Below are positions 44,357-57,853 of a stretch of 64,000 bases of DNA, piece by piece; the stretch's first letter is position 1, and each line of letters opens with the position of its first letter. The notes under the pieces were generated by a model, which was given only the letters and a program-made list of their open reading frames with translations, did no database searches and was not told the origin of the DNA. The position numbers and the translations under genes are program-made. The DNA comes from Salsuginibacillus kocurii DSM 18087 (GTDB lineage: Bacteria > Bacillota > Bacilli > Bacillales > Marinococcaceae), in the NCBI RefSeq assembly GCF_000377705.1, contig NZ_KB898626.1, positions 174,627 through 238,626 of the forward strand, in the 5' to 3' direction.

Positions 44357-45649
44357 TTACCGTTCATTTGCCCGCAATGCCTCGACTTCTTCCCTAGAGG
44401 CTTTAGCTCTCCAAATCTTAGCTCCGATTCCTTTTAATTTCGCTTCTAATCGTTCGTAGCCTCGTTCGATATGGTGCACATCAGCAATCTCTGTCACACC
44501 ATCCGCCATTAAGCCTGCTATAACTAGCGCCGCCCCGGCCCGAAGATCACTCGCTTTCACTTTCGCACCTTCTAGCGATTTTGCGCCTGTAATTAAGGCT
44601 GAACGACCTTCAAGCTTAACGTCAGCCCCCATGCGACGGAGTTCGTCCACATGTTTAAACCTGGCATTGTAAATCGTATCTGTGATAATGCTTGTGCCTT
44701 GAGCCTTCGTAAGTAAAGCTGTGGCCGGCTGTTGCAAATCGGTTGGAAAGCCAGGATGAACAAGCGTTTTAATATCTACCCGCTGTAATTCGTTTCCTGG
44801 ACGAATAAGGAGCTGCTCATCTCCTTCTTCAATTTGCACACCCATTTCCCGCAGTTTGGCTGTTAATGGTTCAACATGATCAGGAATGACATGGTCAATC
44901 AACACTTCATTTCCAGCAGCTGCTGCTGTAATCATATAGGTTCCCGCTTCGATCCGATCAGGGATAATTGAATGAGCACAGCCTGACAACGTTTGCCGGC
45001 CATCAATTCGAATCACATCTGTGCCGGCGCCTTTAATTTTTGCCCCCATGCTTGATAGAAGAGTAGCCACATCAATAATTTCCGGCTCTTTTGCTGCATT
45101 TTCAATGATGGTTTGTCCTTTTGCCCGCGAAGCAGCAAGCATAATGTTAATCGTTGCCCCCACACTGACAACATCCAGGTAGATTCTAGCACCACGCAGT
45201 TCTTTGGCTCGTAAACAAAGCATGCCCCGGTCATTTGTGACTTCAGCACCTAATGCTTCAAAGCCTTTAATATGTTGATCAATTGGACGCGGTCCCAGGT
45301 CACATCCCCCAGGAAGACCGAGCGTTGCTTGTTTGAACTTGCCGAGCATGGCCCCCATCATATAATAAGACGCACGCAGCTTTTTCATCTGGCCGTTTGG
45401 CATTATTTCCGGCCGTGCACTTTGGGGATTGATTGTCATCTTCGTCCCTTCATGGTGAATGAAGGCACCCGACGCTTGGAGAATTTCGCCTAAATGTTCA
45501 ACGTCTGAAATAAGCGGCAGATTATCAATCGTAACCGTCGAATCTGCAAGCAGAGCAGCAGGTAATAAAGCGACAGCGCTGTTTTTTGCCCCGCCTATCT
45601 GCACCGTTCCTTGCAGCGTATGGCCCCCTTCAACTAACAATTTATCCAT
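44357..45649 (-). CDS. murAB: UDP-GlcNAc 1-carboxyvinyltransferase MurAB
   Basis: The second MurA paralogue. It has the GAKNS motif and the catalytic Cys116 in [15 protein letters not shown]. The location between tal and glpX is the B. subtilis murAB (murZ) place. I prefer the ATG at 45649 (MDKLLVEGG), which matches the family start; a GTG at 45661 is directly against GAGGAA and too close. The two MurA copies in this window differ clearly, so this is an old paralogue pair, not an assembly duplicate. Confidence 0.94.
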   Translation of the reverse strand: MDKLLVEGGHTLQGTVQIGGAKNSAVALLPAALLADSTVTIDNLPLISDVEHLGEILQASGAFIHHEGTKMTINPQSARPEIMPNGQMKKLRASYYMMGAMLGKFKQATLGLPGGCDLGPRPIDQHIKGFEALGAEVTNDRGMLCLRAKELRGARIYLDVVSVGATINIMLAASRAKGQTIIENAAKEPEIIDVATLLSSMGAKIKGAGTDVIRIDGRQTLSGCAHSIIPDRIEAGTYMITAAAAGNEVLIDHVIPDHVEPLTAKLREMGVQIEEGDEQLLIRPGNELQRVDIKTLVHPGFPTDLQQPATALLTKAQGTSIITDTIYNARFKHVDELRRMGADVKLEGRSALITGAKSLEGAKVKASDLRAGAALVIAGLMADGVTEIADVHHIERGYERLEAKLKGIGAKIWRAKASREEVEALRANER

Positions 45650-45743
45650 AAAGAGACTCACTTCCTCATATCTAAAGCTAATCTAGTTCGTCAAGTCACC
45701 TGCTGGCAGTATTAAGTACGTGTAAAGGCTGTATTCGTAAACG

Positions 45744-46379
45744 TTAACCATTCCAGTCGGCCAAGAACTTTTCAATTCCTTGGTCAGTTAATGGGTGTTT
45801 TACAAGCTCAGGAATAACTTTAAACGGAATCGTTGCAATGTCTGCACCTCGTGCAGCAGCTTCTGAAACATGCATAGAATGGCGAACTGAGGCGGCAATA
45901 ATCTCCGTTTCAATTCCGTGTACGTCAAAGATATGGCGAATTTCTTCAATCAGTTCAAGCCCATTGTGGCCAATATCATCAAGGCGCCCAATAAATGGAG
46001 AAACATAGGTAGCACCTGCTTTAGCCGCCATTAAAGCCTGAACGGAAGAAAACACTAGGGTTACGTTGGTATCAATACCTTCTTCGCTAAACGCTTTAAC
46101 AGCTTTTAATCCTTCAAGCGTCATTGGCACTTTCACGGTAATGTTAGACGCAATCTTTGCCAATTCTCGGCCTTCTTCGATCATTCCTTCCGCTTCTGTA
46201 GAAATAACCTCTGCGGAAACCGATCCTTCCACGGTAGAAGTAATCTCTTTCAGACGCTCGTGAAAATCGACTCCTTCTTTGGCTACCAGGCTTGGATTTG
46301 TTGTTACACCAGCTAGAAGACCAAGATCATGAGCTGTGCGAATTTCATCTATATTCGCTGTATCGACAAAAAATTTCAT
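45744..46379 (-). CDS. tal: Transaldolase (TalC type)
   Basis: Transaldolase moves a dihydroxyacetone unit between pentose-phosphate sugars. The 211-residue enzyme is the short fructose-6-phosphate-aldolase-like type: [13 protein letters not shown] at the start, GVTTNPSLV, and the Schiff-base Lys83 in TVKVPMT. I chose the ATG at 46379, which has GGAGG nine bases upstream; the longer frame is read through that site. It lies between fbaA and murAB as in B. subtilis (ywjH). Confidence 0.95.
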   Translation of the reverse strand: MKFFVDTANIDEIRTAHDLGLLAGVTTNPSLVAKEGVDFHERLKEITSTVEGSVSAEVISTEAEGMIEEGRELAKIASNITVKVPMTLEGLKAVKAFSEEGIDTNVTLVFSSVQALMAAKAGATYVSPFIGRLDDIGHNGLELIEEIRHIFDVHGIETEIIAASVRHSMHVSEAAARGADIATIPFKVIPELVKHPLTDQGIEKFLADWNG

Positions 46380-46504
46380 ACGAAAACGCCTCCAATTAAG
46401 TATATATAAATACAACTGAAGAGTTAACGGACACCCCTTTCCCGCACATGAGAAATTGACCAGTTTCCATTAACTCTCCAGAAGAAAAAAGTAAAACAGC
46501 AGGT

Positions 46505-46553
46505 CCCTCATGCTTGAAGAAGAGAACCGTAACACTCTTCGTCAGGATGAGGG
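46505..46553. terminator. Long imperfect hairpin between fbaA and tal
   Basis: CCCTCAT with TGAAGAAGAG pairs imperfectly with CTCTTC and ATGAGGG across a ten-base loop, and further flanking bases can extend the stem. It may end or process the fbaA transcript. The T tract is weak and not adjacent, so termination is uncertain. Confidence 0.5.
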
Positions 46554-46594
46554 TTATTGACTGCTCGCCTTTTGCTTTCTTTCCGTGTTATAGC

Positions 46595-47461
46595 CTACGC
46601 TTGGTTAGAGGAACCAAAGTCGCGCATTTTGCCTTTTACAGTTTCTTTGATTGCTTCTTTAGCCGGACCTAAGTATTTGCGTGGGTCATATTGGTTCGGC
46701 TGTTCTTCAAAGACTTTCTTTACAGCTTCAGTCGCTGCAATTTGGCTTTCTGTATTTACGTTCACTTTAGCATGACCAAAGCGAATTGCTTTTTGTACGT
46801 CTTCTACTGGCAAGCCAGTCCCACCGTGAAGTACAAGCGGAATGCCGCCAACCATTGAATTAATTTCTTCCATGCGGTTGAAACCAAGGTTTGGTTCACC
46901 TTTGTATGGGCCGTGCACAGAACCTAGAGCTGGCGCGAAGCAGTCTACGCCTGTTTCACGTACAAGTTCTTCGCACTCTTCAGGAATCGCGTAAGCCGCT
47001 TCTGCATCATCGACAATGAGATCATCTTCTTGTCCGCCAATGCGGCCGAGCTCAGCTTCTACAGAAACACCTACAGCGTGAGCAACCTCCACTACGCGTT
47101 TTGTAAGCGCAATGTTTTCAGCTAGAGGATAATGAGACCCATCGATCATTACGGAAGTAAAGCCAGCATGGATCGCTTCCACACACTTTTCAAAGCTTGA
47201 ACCATGGTCGAGGTGAATCGCAACTGGCACCGTGATTTCATAAGCTTCCATTAAGGATTCAACCATATTAACAACTGCTTTAAACCCGCCCATATAGCGA
47301 GCAGCACCTTCTGACACACCACAGATAAGTGGAGATTGTTCTTCTTCCGCAGCTTGTAAAATAGCTTGGGTGAACTCCAAATTATTTAAATTATACTGCC
47401 CTACTGCATAATTGTTGGCTTTCGCCGTTTCCAGCATCTCTTTCATTGAAACGAGTGGCAT
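46595..47461 (-). CDS. fbaA: Fructose-bisphosphate aldolase class II
   Basis: The zinc-dependent glycolytic aldolase, 288 residues. Metal and substrate residues are visible in [25 protein letters not shown] and [10 protein letters not shown]. The ATG follows AAAAGGAGGAG. It is downstream of spo0F, as in B. subtilis, but a terminator separates the two. Confidence 0.97.
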   Translation of the reverse strand: MPLVSMKEMLETAKANNYAVGQYNLNNLEFTQAILQAAEEEQSPLICGVSEGAARYMGGFKAVVNMVESLMEAYEITVPVAIHLDHGSSFEKCVEAIHAGFTSVMIDGSHYPLAENIALTKRVVEVAHAVGVSVEAELGRIGGQEDDLIVDDAEAAYAIPEECEELVRETGVDCFAPALGSVHGPYKGEPNLGFNRMEEINSMVGGIPLVLHGGTGLPVEDVQKAIRFGHAKVNVNTESQIAATEAVKKVFEEQPNQYDPRKYLGPAKEAIKETVKGKMRDFGSSNQA

Positions 47462-47569
47462 GGTAACTCCTCCTTTTTCTTCTATCGAATTCTTGCTAAT
47501 GGAAAACGCGCCTACCCTACGTTTGAAAACCCTGTTATAGGTTGTGAAAAACAGGTATTAGAACAGGAA

Positions 47570-47607
47570 AACAGCCGGCATACCGCAACTTCCTACGGCT
47601 GGCTGTT
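47570..47607 (-). terminator. Terminator between spo0F and fbaA
   Basis: AACAGCC pairs with GGCTGTT, with further pairing inside, followed by TTTTCC on the minus strand. It lies about 105 bases past the spo0F stop. Confidence 0.75.
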
Positions 47608-47712
47608 CTATGTTTCCTTTCTATTCTATCCATTAGTATCTTTCGCCATTATATCATATTAGATAAGAATTTCACCTGTTGATTCACTACATTATTAGGG
47701 AAGTTTTAGGAA

Positions 47713-48075
47713 TTAATAGCAAGAGGTGCATTTTAATACCACTTGCCGCATTTCTTCAATGTCAAAAGGCTTGGGAAAATGAGAAACGACCCCAAGCTCC
47801 TCTGCCTTGTTTAACATATTCAGTTCTTCATAAGCTGTCATCATAATCACCGGGCAGGAATACTTTTCTTCGCGTATAACCTCAAGAATTTCAATTCCAT
47901 TCATGCCCGGGATTTTCATATCTAATAATATAAGGTCCGGGTCTTCTTTTCTAGTAAGTGCCAGGGCTGTATCCGCTGTACCCGCCTCCAGCACTTTATG
48001 TCCATCTTTTTTTAAAATTTCCTGGAGCAACACGCGGATCCCGGGTTGGTCATCAACGATCAACACTTTAGACAT
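47713..48075 (-). CDS. spo0F: Sporulation response regulator Spo0F
   Basis: Spo0F is the single-domain phosphocarrier between sporulation kinases and Spo0B. The 120-residue receiver has the acidic pair Asp8-Asp9, the phosphorylated Asp52 (LILLDMKIPGMNG), Thr in MMTAYEEL and Lys in HFPKPFDIEE. There is no output domain. The ATG follows AAAGGAGAG. It ends in TSCY, unlike the basic end of the B. subtilis protein. Confidence 0.96.
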   Translation of the reverse strand: MSKVLIVDDQPGIRVLLQEILKKDGHKVLEAGTADTALALTRKEDPDLILLDMKIPGMNGIEILEVIREEKYSCPVIMMTAYEELNMLNKAEELGVVSHFPKPFDIEEMRQVVLKCTSCY

Positions 48076-48156
48076 GTTCTATTCTCTCCTTTGCCGGAAA
48101 CACCGCCTTAACCCTATTTTTCTTTATAAAACGTTCATTGGTCTCCTTATTCTTCT

Positions 48157-48185
48157 ATTATATTGAAATTTTGTTTCATTTTAAA
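48157..48185 (-). promoter_or_regulatory. Possible sigma-A promoter of spo0F
   Basis: TTTAAA, 17 bases, then TATAAT on the minus strand, about 80 bases ahead of spo0F. An AGGAAAAAT sequence further upstream could be a sigma-H -35 element, but its -10 is unclear. Confidence 0.5.
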
Positions 48186-48292
48186 GAAATTTTTCCTAAG
48201 TATTTCCTGAGAAAGAGAAGCTGTTCCTTTCTTTTTTTGATGAAATGGGTGAAAATAACCATTAGCACGCTTTTGAAAGGAGAGCATAAATC

Positions 48293-48814
48293 TTGAGCAA
48301 AATGTTTACAACTCAGCTGCAAGCTGTTTTTCAAAAAATCCAAAATGATGAAGAGGCATTAGAAGATAGCGCCCGGCTCTTGGCACAAGCTACTGTCGGA
48401 GAAGGTACGATCTATATAACCGGGTCTGGCCCAACAAAAGAACTCGCCAAGCTGGCTTTAACGATAAAAGAGAGCCCTAAAGATGTAACATGGCTAGAAC
48501 CAGGGGAGGCGCTTCCCATCTTCCACCCAGCCGACAGGGTGCTTTTATTCAGTGGTGATGAAGATGAGGACGAGATGACTCACTATGCGCAGTCTATATA
48601 TAAAACAGAAGTTCCTTTTATTTCGATCGGCTCCTTTCAACCGGAGGTCCCTGCTCAAGAAGGGGTACTAGAGCCGGTTCATTTGCCTACTTATGTAAAA
48701 GGGGGGCTTGTACCAGATGAGGAGGGCACAAGACACGGCCATCCCGGTGAATTAGCTGCACTTTACGCGTACCAATTGTTGTTACTCGTTTTACAGGAAA
48801 TGATCGAAGAGTAA
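48293..48814 (+). CDS. ywjG: DUF2529 protein YwjG
   Basis: A 173-residue cytoplasmic protein of the DUF2529 family with a sugar-isomerase-like pattern (IYITGSGPTKELAKLAL) and a GTRHGHPGELAALYAYQ segment. Its function is unknown. It starts with TTG at 48293 behind AAAGGAG. It is divergent from spo0F, which is the B. subtilis arrangement around pyrG-ywjG-spo0F, and is one of only three plus-strand genes here. Confidence 0.9.
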   Translation: MSKMFTTQLQAVFQKIQNDEEALEDSARLLAQATVGEGTIYITGSGPTKELAKLALTIKESPKDVTWLEPGEALPIFHPADRVLLFSGDEDEDEMTHYAQSIYKTEVPFISIGSFQPEVPAQEGVLEPVHLPTYVKGGLVPDEEGTRHGHPGELAALYAYQLLLLVLQEMIEE

Positions 48815-48953
48815 ATTTACAGGCCTTTATATAAGGGGCGTTACAGAGCTCAGTGGAGGTTACACCGGCCGTAAGAGGGAGAACACCTCAGCCAACCCGG
48901 CACTCAGCTCAGCGTAGTAATGGTGACATTCTAAAAAACAACCAAAAGAAAAA

Positions 48954-48986
48954 GCCTCTTTCTCCATAAAGTTTGGAGAAAGAGGC
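48954..48986 (+). terminator. Terminator of ywjG
   Basis: A perfect 12-bp stem (GCCTCTTTCTCC / GGAGAAAGAGGC) with a nine-base loop follows ywjG. An A/T tract on each side would allow action on both strands. Confidence 0.8.
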
Positions 48987-49071
48987 ATCTTTTATGGTAT
49001 TACCGGAATAGATGTCCGTAAGCGAGAAGGAGCTGGCCAAAAAGCTAGCTCCTTCTTAATTTATCTAGCAT

Positions 49072-49480
49072 CCTCGGCGGTGAAGAAGGGCTCTGCGTCG
49101 CTAAGCCAGCCCGCTCCGCTTTTCTCTGTCCAGCTGCAAGCAGCAGGGGCTCGAGGTCATAAGCCGTTCGCCTTCAAAGTTAAAGAGCGACTTTGACGCC
49201 GCCCGTCTTATGCTTGACGCCCCTGAACGCTGCTTTCCGCTTTTCTGTCTAGCTTCGCGGGCTAACGACTTGAGATCCCTTTTCCCCGCACTGCGGCGGC
49301 GACAGCCTCCTCGGCGGTGAAGAAGGGCTCTGCGTCGCTAAGCCAGCCCGCTCCGCTTTTCTGTCTAGCTGCGGCGCTTAGATGCTCGAGGTTTTTTCTA
49401 GTCCTGACTCCGCGTAGCAGGCTACGCTGCGCAGTTCTAGAAAAACTTGTCGCATCTGAGCAAAGCGCCTCCGCTTTTCT
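49072..49480. repeat. Modular palindromic intergenic repeat, locus 2
   Basis: Modules in the order B (partial), A, B, C, each ending in CCGCTTTTCT, match those at 1-402 closely; for example the stretch around 49207-49370 is nearly the same as 1-165. The last module stops directly at the pyrG stop codon. The rest of the gap from 48815 has the ywjG terminator but no gene. Confidence 0.85.
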
Positions 49481-49482
49481 TT

Positions 49483-51646
<2,164 letters not shown>

Positions 51647-51689
51647 ACAAAAGTGCCACCTCGACCTTAGTCAGGGGGCGCACTTTTGT
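51647..51689 (-). terminator. Terminator of rpoE
   Basis: ACAAAAGTG pairs with CACTTTTGT, with inner GC pairing, followed by a long T tract on the minus strand. It lies about 145 bases past the rpoE stop. Confidence 0.88.
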
Positions 51690-51832
51690 TTATAGCTCAT
51701 GCGTCATATCATCATTCGCAGTGCATACTGCGCATATTTTATAAAGCCCAACGATGATTTTACTCGGGCGCTTATAAAAAGTCAAGATAAGAAATCAAGA
51801 TTTGAAACCTACATTTTTCCAAATTTCAAATT

Positions 51833-52315
51833 CTATTCTTCGTCTTCAGAAGTTCCTGAAGTTGATGTGGTATCATCAAACGGATCAAGCTCATCTGTTT
51901 CTTCAAATGCTTTGTCTTCCTCCTGGGAAAGCTCATCCAGCTCATCTTCCAGGTCTTCAAGGCCTTCATCGAGTTCGTCCTCTTCCACAAAGTCGTCCTC
52001 AAGGTCAGCAGCTTTTTTCTTCTTCGGTTTAATCGTAGCCGACAGATCTTCGTCGGATTGATCAACAGAATACCAAGCTTTTAAGCCCCAGTGATTGTCC
52101 CCTAAATAAGCAAAACGGGCATCAATGTTCATCGTCGTAAACACCTTTGTGATACGTTCTAAACGCTCATTTTCATCCATGTTTTTAACCTTAGCCACTT
52201 TTTCAAACAAGTCGTGGTAAGGGTACGGCTTATTCTCCTCTTTTAAAAGAATATGGGCCACTTCAATTGCTGCCATCTCTTCAATTTGTTCCTGGCTATA
52301 CTCTTTAATACTCAT
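51833..52315 (-). CDS. rpoE: RNA polymerase delta subunit
   Basis: Delta modulates RNA polymerase recycling and promoter selectivity. The globular N-terminal domain (about 1-90, with YPYHDLFEKV and HWGLKAWYSVDQ) is followed by a basic patch (KPKKKK) and a disordered, strongly acidic tail. I chose the ATG at 52315 (MSIKEYSQEQ), which fits the family start, giving 160 residues. It is next to pyrG, as in B. subtilis. Confidence 0.95.
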   Translation of the reverse strand: MSIKEYSQEQIEEMAAIEVAHILLKEENKPYPYHDLFEKVAKVKNMDENERLERITKVFTTMNIDARFAYLGDNHWGLKAWYSVDQSDEDLSATIKPKKKKAADLEDDFVEEDELDEGLEDLEDELDELSQEEDKAFEETDELDPFDDTTSTSGTSEDEE

Positions 52316-52603
52316 GGACCCCACGTCCTTTCCGTTCATTTTTCCAACGCGCCACAATCGATGTTACAGTTGATCTATGTGCAGTTCCAGTTTGTCACGT
52401 GCATAAAGCAAAAATCATCTTTTCCATTATAAACATATTTATTCGTGGAATGCCAGTTCGAACCGATATTTTTTATACATTCCCAAACAGCCCCTTCTCA
52501 TCATTTCACCATCTCCCCTTTGTGCGCCTTACCGGATGCTACTTTTCTTTCACCTCTACCCCTATTTTATACATTAAAACCCTATGCATGGAGTCAAAAA
52601 GAA
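52316..52603. other. Intergenic region upstream of rpoE
   Basis: About 290 bases with no supported gene. An rpoE promoter is expected near 52330-52450, but I cannot define it. Confidence 0.3.
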
Positions 52604-52643
52604 AACAAGCGGGCTTCTTTATGAGGAAGAAGCTCCGCTTGTT
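52604..52643 (-). terminator. Terminator of icmF and its operon
   Basis: AACAAGCGG with CTTCTT pairs with AAGAAG and CCGCTTGTT, one mismatch, followed by TTTTCTTTTT on the minus strand. It directly follows the icmF stop. Confidence 0.9.
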
Positions 52644-52647
52644 CTTC

Positions 52648-55600
52648 TTACATATTGCGCCGATACTTACCGCCGACTTCGTATAAGGCATGGGTGATTT
52701 GCCCAAGACTTGCTACTTTCACTGTTTCCATTAACTCTTCAAAAATATTGCCGCCATTTACTGCCGTTTTCTGCAACTGTTTTAACGCATGCTCCCCAGC
52801 GTCTTGATTTCGTTTTTGGAAAGCACGTAATTTAGCAATTTGCCCGTCTTTTTCTTCTTTTGAAGCCCGGGCAAGCTCCATATCAAACTCTTCCTCTTCT
52901 TGTACTGGGTTTAGGTACGTGTTGACACCGATGATTGGCAGTTCACCACTATGCTTTTTCATTTCATAATACATTGACTCTTCCTGGATCTTGCCGCGCT
53001 GATACTGGGTTTCCATCGCTCCTAACACCCCACCGCGATCATCAATCCGCTCGAGTTCACGCAGTACTGCTTCTTCTACAAGCTCAGTCAATTCTTCTAC
53101 GATAAATGAACCTTGATGCGGGTTTTCATTTTTAGCAAGGCCCATTTCTTTTGTAATGATCATTTGGATAGCCATCGCACGCCGCACGGAATGTTCCGTT
53201 GGTGTGGTAACAGCTTCATCATAAGCATTTGTATGAAGCGAGTTGCAGTTATCATAGATCGCAAGAAGTGCCTGGAGCGTCGTGCGGATATCATTAAAAT
53301 CTACTTCCTGAGCGTGAAGCGAACGCCCCGAGGTCTGAATATGATATTTCAGTTTTTGTGAGCGTTCCCCCGCGTCGTAGCGTTCTTTCATGACTGTCGC
53401 CCAAATGCGGCGAGCAACCCGGCCAATAACGGTGTACTCCGGGTCGAGGCCATTGCTGAAAAAGAAGGATAGATTGGGGGCAAAGTCATCGATATCCATA
53501 CCCCTGCTCAAGTAATACTCCACATAGGTGAACGCATTAGCAAGCGTAAAGGTGAGCTGGCTGATTGGGTTAGCACCGGCTTCAGCGATGTGATACCCCG
53601 AAATCGAAACAGAATAATAATTGCGCACATTATGGTCGATAAAATACTGCTGAATATCTCCCATCATGCGAAGCGCAAACTCCGTGGAAAAAATACACGT
53701 GTTCTGGCCCTGGTCTTCTTTTAAAATATCTGCCTGTACGGTGCCGCGCACGACTGAGATCGTTTCGGCTTTCAATGTTTCATATTCATTGGCGTCTGGC
53801 TTGCGCCCTTCGTTCTCTTCAAAGCGTTCCACCTGCTGTTCAATCGCTGTATTCATAAACATCGCTAAAATAATCGGAGCCGGGCCGTTGATTGTCATGG
53901 AAACGGAAGTGGAAGGAGCTGTTAAGTCAAAGCCTGCATAGAGCTTCTTCATATCTTCAAGGGTGCATATGCTCACCCCGCTTTCCCCTACTTTTCCATA
54001 AATATCCGGCCGTTCATCAGGGTCTTCCCCGTACAAAGTCACCGAATCAAAAGCTGTTGAGAGCCGCTTTGCTTCATCATCTTTAGACAAATAATGAAAC
54101 CTGCGGTTGGTCCGTTCAGGAGGACCTTCTCCGGCAAATTGCCGTTTGGGGTCTTCTCCTTTCCGTTTAAATGGGAACACCCCCGCTGTAAACGGAAATT
54201 TCCCCGGAACATTTTCCTTAAGCGACCAGCGTACGATTTCTCCCCAATCTTTAAATGCAGGAAGTTGAACACGGTTAATTTTTAACCCGGACAACGTTTC
54301 GGTATTTAAGTCATTAATGATTTCTTTACCACGGATCACGGTCGTATGGGTATCCCCGCTGTATTCTTCCTGCAAAGCTTCCCAGCCGTCAAGAATATCA
54401 CGCGTGCGTGGATCCAGCTTCTGTTCGCGTTCAGCTCTTAACGATTCTAGTTCGTTTAAGGTTGTTTCATATTCATAGCCTTGCTCGTTTAACATGTGAA
54501 TGGTGCCCTCAAGTTGAAATAGTTTGCGGGCGAATTCAGCCTGGATATCTGCCCATTCTTTGTAATTTCGTACGGTACGAACAATATCGCGCAAATAATG
54601 AACTTGATCAGGCGGAATAATGTGGTCTTTCACCCCTGCTTCGCCCTCGGTGTCAATGGCAGTCTCCCATGCTGTGCCGCAGTTTTCATTTAACACATTG
54701 ACCAAAGCAGCAAACAAAATATTGGTGCCTGGGTCATTGAATTGGCTGGCGATCGTAGCATATACTGGCATCTCAGCAGGGTCCCCGTCAAACAGCAAAT
54801 GAGCACGTTGGTATTGTTTACGCACGTCGCGCAAGGCATCTTCAGAACCTTTACGGTCAAATTTATTAATCGCAATCAAATCAGCATAATCAATCATATC
54901 GATCTTTTCCAACTGAGACGGGGCACCAAATTCACTAGTCATTACATACATTGAGACATCGGAAACTTCTGTTATTTCGGCATCACCCTGGCCGATACCA
55001 CTCGTTTCTACAATGATTAAGTCAAAGCCGGCTGCTTTTACAACTTCTAATGCCTCTTCAATATTTTTGGTCATTTCCGTTTTCGACCCGCGTGTGGCGA
55101 GCGAACGCATAAACACCCGCTTTGAATGAATAGCATTCATGCGAATACGGTCGCCAAGTAATGCTCCGCCTGTTTTTTGTTTGGTCGGGTCAATAGAGAG
55201 AATAGCAACTGTTTGCTCAGGGAATTCGTTTAAAAAGCGGCGGACGAGCTCATCAGTTAAAGAGCTCTTCCCTGCTCCCCCCGTGCCAGTAATACCTAGA
55301 ACCGGTGCCTGGCCGGCCTGCAGCTCCTTTAATTCTTCGAGTGCTTTTTTCGCTGTGCCATCTGCCTGCTCTTCACTTTCTACGACGCTTAACACACGGG
55401 CAATTGCACGTTCTTCTCTGTTTTGAAGCGCTTTCAAATCTGCTTGGATTTGTTTTGGAGTTGGAAAATCACATTCTTCTATCATGCGGCTGATCATCCC
55501 GGGAAGTCCTAACGTTCGCCCATCTTCAGGAGAAAAGATCCTGGCTACCCCGTAACGATGCAATTCTTCAATCTCAGGAGGGGTAATCACCCCACCGCCC

Positions 55601-55899
55601 CCTCCGTATAAACGAATGTGGTCTGCTCCTTTTTGCTTGAGCAGGTCAAAACAGTATTTAAAATATTCGATGTGTCCTCCCTGGTATGATGAAATCGCGA
55701 TACCTTGCACATCTTCATGGATGGCTGCATCCACTACTTCTTCGACCGAACGGTTGTGACCGAGATGGATCACTTCTGCTCCGCCGGCTTGGAGTAAGCG
55801 ACGCATAATATTAATCGAAGCATCATGCCCATCAAACAAACTAGAAGCTGTGACAAAACGAACGTGCGTTTTTGGCTTATACATCGTTTTTTCTGCCAT
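52648..55899 (-). CDS. icmF: Fused isobutyryl-CoA mutase IcmF
   Basis: This 1083-residue B12 enzyme interconverts isobutyryl-CoA and n-butyryl-CoA. An N-terminal cobalamin domain carries DGHDAS with the cobalt-ligand His25 and the GGGG turn near residue 99. A MeaI-type GTPase chaperone domain follows, with Walker [10 protein letters not shown] at 205-213 and NKFD. The acyl-CoA mutase barrel fills the C-terminal half. This domain order is the IcmF fusion, not methylmalonyl-CoA mutase. It is the last gene of the acyl-CoA operon and could feed valine-derived isobutyryl-CoA into beta-oxidation. The ATG follows AAAGGGGAACGAAGGA. Confidence 0.95.
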   Translation of the reverse strand: MAEKTMYKPKTHVRFVTASSLFDGHDASINIMRRLLQAGGAEVIHLGHNRSVEEVVDAAIHEDVQGIAISSYQGGHIEYFKYCFDLLKQKGADHIRLYGGGGGVITPPEIEELHRYGVARIFSPEDGRTLGLPGMISRMIEECDFPTPKQIQADLKALQNREERAIARVLSVVESEEQADGTAKKALEELKELQAGQAPVLGITGTGGAGKSSLTDELVRRFLNEFPEQTVAILSIDPTKQKTGGALLGDRIRMNAIHSKRVFMRSLATRGSKTEMTKNIEEALEVVKAAGFDLIIVETSGIGQGDAEITEVSDVSMYVMTSEFGAPSQLEKIDMIDYADLIAINKFDRKGSEDALRDVRKQYQRAHLLFDGDPAEMPVYATIASQFNDPGTNILFAALVNVLNENCGTAWETAIDTEGEAGVKDHIIPPDQVHYLRDIVRTVRNYKEWADIQAEFARKLFQLEGTIHMLNEQGYEYETTLNELESLRAEREQKLDPRTRDILDGWEALQEEYSGDTHTTVIRGKEIINDLNTETLSGLKINRVQLPAFKDWGEIVRWSLKENVPGKFPFTAGVFPFKRKGEDPKRQFAGEGPPERTNRRFHYLSKDDEAKRLSTAFDSVTLYGEDPDERPDIYGKVGESGVSICTLEDMKKLYAGFDLTAPSTSVSMTINGPAPIILAMFMNTAIEQQVERFEENEGRKPDANEYETLKAETISVVRGTVQADILKEDQGQNTCIFSTEFALRMMGDIQQYFIDHNVRNYYSVSISGYHIAEAGANPISQLTFTLANAFTYVEYYLSRGMDIDDFAPNLSFFFSNGLDPEYTVIGRVARRIWATVMKERYDAGERSQKLKYHIQTSGRSLHAQEVDFNDIRTTLQALLAIYDNCNSLHTNAYDEAVTTPTEHSVRRAMAIQMIITKEMGLAKNENPHQGSFIVEELTELVEEAVLRELERIDDRGGVLGAMETQYQRGKIQEESMYYEMKKHSGELPIIGVNTYLNPVQEEEEFDMELARASKEEKDGQIAKLRAFQKRNQDAGEHALKQLQKTAVNGGNIFEELMETVKVASLGQITHALYEVGGKYRRNM

Positions 55900-55922
55900 T
55901 CCTTCGTTCCCCTTTCCGCTTT

Positions 55923-56567
55923 TCAGCTCTTTGCCTCGTTAGTTGAACTCAGTCCACCTAACAGCTGTTCAAGCTGATAATCCGTGTATTCTTCGAGTGT
56001 AAAACGTTTGGAAAGCGTCCAACGCCGAAACGACCACATATGGCCTTTAACCATGATGTTCTCTGCTGTTAATTTAATCACCCGCTCATCCAGGTCAAGT
56101 ACACCCTGCCGGCAGCAATCACGGACCACTTCTTCGACTCGTTGAGTCATCTCCTCTTCTCGCTTTAAAACATAGGGCAGGGCTTCGTGCGGAAGCGATT
56201 TTGCTTCTTGATACATAACGAGGACTTCATCCTGCATTTCATCAACTACTTTAAACAAGGAGCGAACCGCTTGCTTTAAGTAATCCATGCCTGCTTCTTT
56301 TTGATCCAAATGTGCTTCTAGACGCTCCATTACTTCTTCATACACAGAATCACAGACGAGATACAACACATCTTCTTTAGAACCGATATACTCATACAAC
56401 GTGCCGATGCTAAAGCCGGAATGCTTAGCAATCTCCCGGGTGGTCGTGCGGTGGAAACCTTTTTCTTTAAAAAGGGAGACAGCCCCTTTTACCATTTGCT
56501 CCCGTCTTTTTTTAATTAACGTCTGATCTTTGACCATAGACGGAACGTTTTTTTTCTTAGTACTCAT
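55923..56567 (-). CDS. TetR-family regulator of acyl-CoA genes
   Basis: A 214-residue repressor-type protein. The N-terminal helix-turn-helix ([29 protein letters not shown]) is typical of TetR/FadR-like regulators, and the C-terminal part would bind a ligand, perhaps an acyl-CoA. It is 23 bases upstream of icmF and 33 bases downstream of an acyl-CoA dehydrogenase gene. It is a candidate to bind the two 18-bp operators at 61132 and 63679, though a FadR encoded elsewhere is the alternative. The ATG follows GGGAGGG. Confidence 0.88.
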   Translation of the reverse strand: MSTKKKNVPSMVKDQTLIKKRREQMVKGAVSLFKEKGFHRTTTREIAKHSGFSIGTLYEYIGSKEDVLYLVCDSVYEEVMERLEAHLDQKEAGMDYLKQAVRSLFKVVDEMQDEVLVMYQEAKSLPHEALPYVLKREEEMTQRVEEVVRDCCRQGVLDLDERVIKLTAENIMVKGHMWSFRRWTLSKRFTLEEYTDYQLEQLLGGLSSTNEAKS

Positions 56568-56600
56568 GAAGAGCCCTCCCTTCCCATTTCAAACTTACTC

Positions 56601-57743
56601 TTAATCGGCAAGCAGCATTTTCGAAATTACGAGGCGTTGAATTTCATTGGTCCCTTCATAAATCTGGGTAATTTTTGCATCACGCATATACCGTTCAACA
56701 GAGTAATCTTTTGTATAACCATAACCACCAAACACTTGCACGGCTTCGGTGGTGACTTCCATCGCTGTATCGCCGGCAAACAATTTCGACATCGCTGACT
56801 CTTTGCTATAAGCAAGTTTCTCTGATTCCCTCCAGGCAGCCTGATAGGTAAGGAGGCGGGAAGCTTCTACTTTCGTCGCCATGTCTGCCAGCTTAAACGC
56901 CAGCCCCTGCTGTTGGCCGATTGGCTTGCCAAACTGCTTGCGCTCTTTTGCATAAGAAGTAGCAGCATCCAATGCGCCTTGTGCGATGCCCACAGCTTGG
57001 GCAGCGATACCATTGCGACCGCCGTCAAGCGTCATCATTGCAATCTTGAACCCTTCTCCTTCTTCGCCCAGTAAGTTCTCAGCCGGCACACGGCAATCTT
57101 CCATAATAATTTCTGTTGTCGGTGAAGAACGGATGCCGAGCTTTTCTTCTTTCTTTCCAATAGAAAAGCCTTCAGCGTCTTTTTCCACAATAAAAGCACT
57201 GACTCCTTTATGTTTCTTCTCCGGCTCCGTTAAGGCAAACACCACGTAAATGTCAGCAATGCCTCCATTGGTGATAAAAATCTTGGAGCCATTTAAAATG
57301 TAATCATCACCTTTTTTCTCAGCTGTCGTTTTCATACTTGCTGCATCTGAGCCTGAACCTGGCTCGGTTAACCCATACGCACCAATTTTTGTTCCTTCGG
57401 CCAACGCTCGCAGGTACGTCTGCTTTTGAGCTTCGGTACCAAATGAATAAATCGGCCAGCCTGCCAATGAAATATGAGCAGAGAGCGTCACTCCCATTGA
57501 AGCACAAACACGGGACAACTCTTCGACAGCAATACAATAACTGACGTAATCTGCCCCAATGCCTCCGTATTCTTCCGGCCACGGAATCCCGGTTAACCCA
57601 AGATCGGCCATCTGTTTAAACAGCTCCATATCAAACCGTTCTGCTTCATCCCGCTCAGCTGCTGTTGGTGCCACTTCATTCTCTGAAAACTCCCGTACCA
57701 TTTTGCGAATCATTTGTTGCTCATCCGTTAACAAAAAATTCAT
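56601..57743 (-). CDS. Acyl-CoA dehydrogenase (second copy)
   Basis: A 380-residue FAD enzyme that makes 2-enoyl-CoA. It has [34 protein letters not shown], and the catalytic Glu in [14 protein letters not shown]. It is of the short/branched-chain type (Bcd/MmgC-like). The ATG follows AAAAGGGAGAG. It lies 110 bases downstream of a paralogue of the same length, and the operon seems continuous. Confidence 0.93.
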   Translation of the reverse strand: MNFLLTDEQQMIRKMVREFSENEVAPTAAERDEAERFDMELFKQMADLGLTGIPWPEEYGGIGADYVSYCIAVEELSRVCASMGVTLSAHISLAGWPIYSFGTEAQKQTYLRALAEGTKIGAYGLTEPGSGSDAASMKTTAEKKGDDYILNGSKIFITNGGIADIYVVFALTEPEKKHKGVSAFIVEKDAEGFSIGKKEEKLGIRSSPTTEIIMEDCRVPAENLLGEEGEGFKIAMMTLDGGRNGIAAQAVGIAQGALDAATSYAKERKQFGKPIGQQQGLAFKLADMATKVEASRLLTYQAAWRESEKLAYSKESAMSKLFAGDTAMEVTTEAVQVFGGYGYTKDYSVERYMRDAKITQIYEGTNEIQRLVISKMLLAD

Positions 57744-57853
57744 TGCTCTCTCTCCCTTTTGTTTGCCTTGACCAAACTAAGACCTACTCATCATTCCAAG
57801 TAAACACTGCCTGCAGGCCTTAAGGTCATTTGGTTGATATCTAACTTGAGTAT

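Noticed and set aside
51699-52061. Plus-strand Ser-rich ORF
   Set aside because: It is the antisense shadow of the acidic tail of RpoE.
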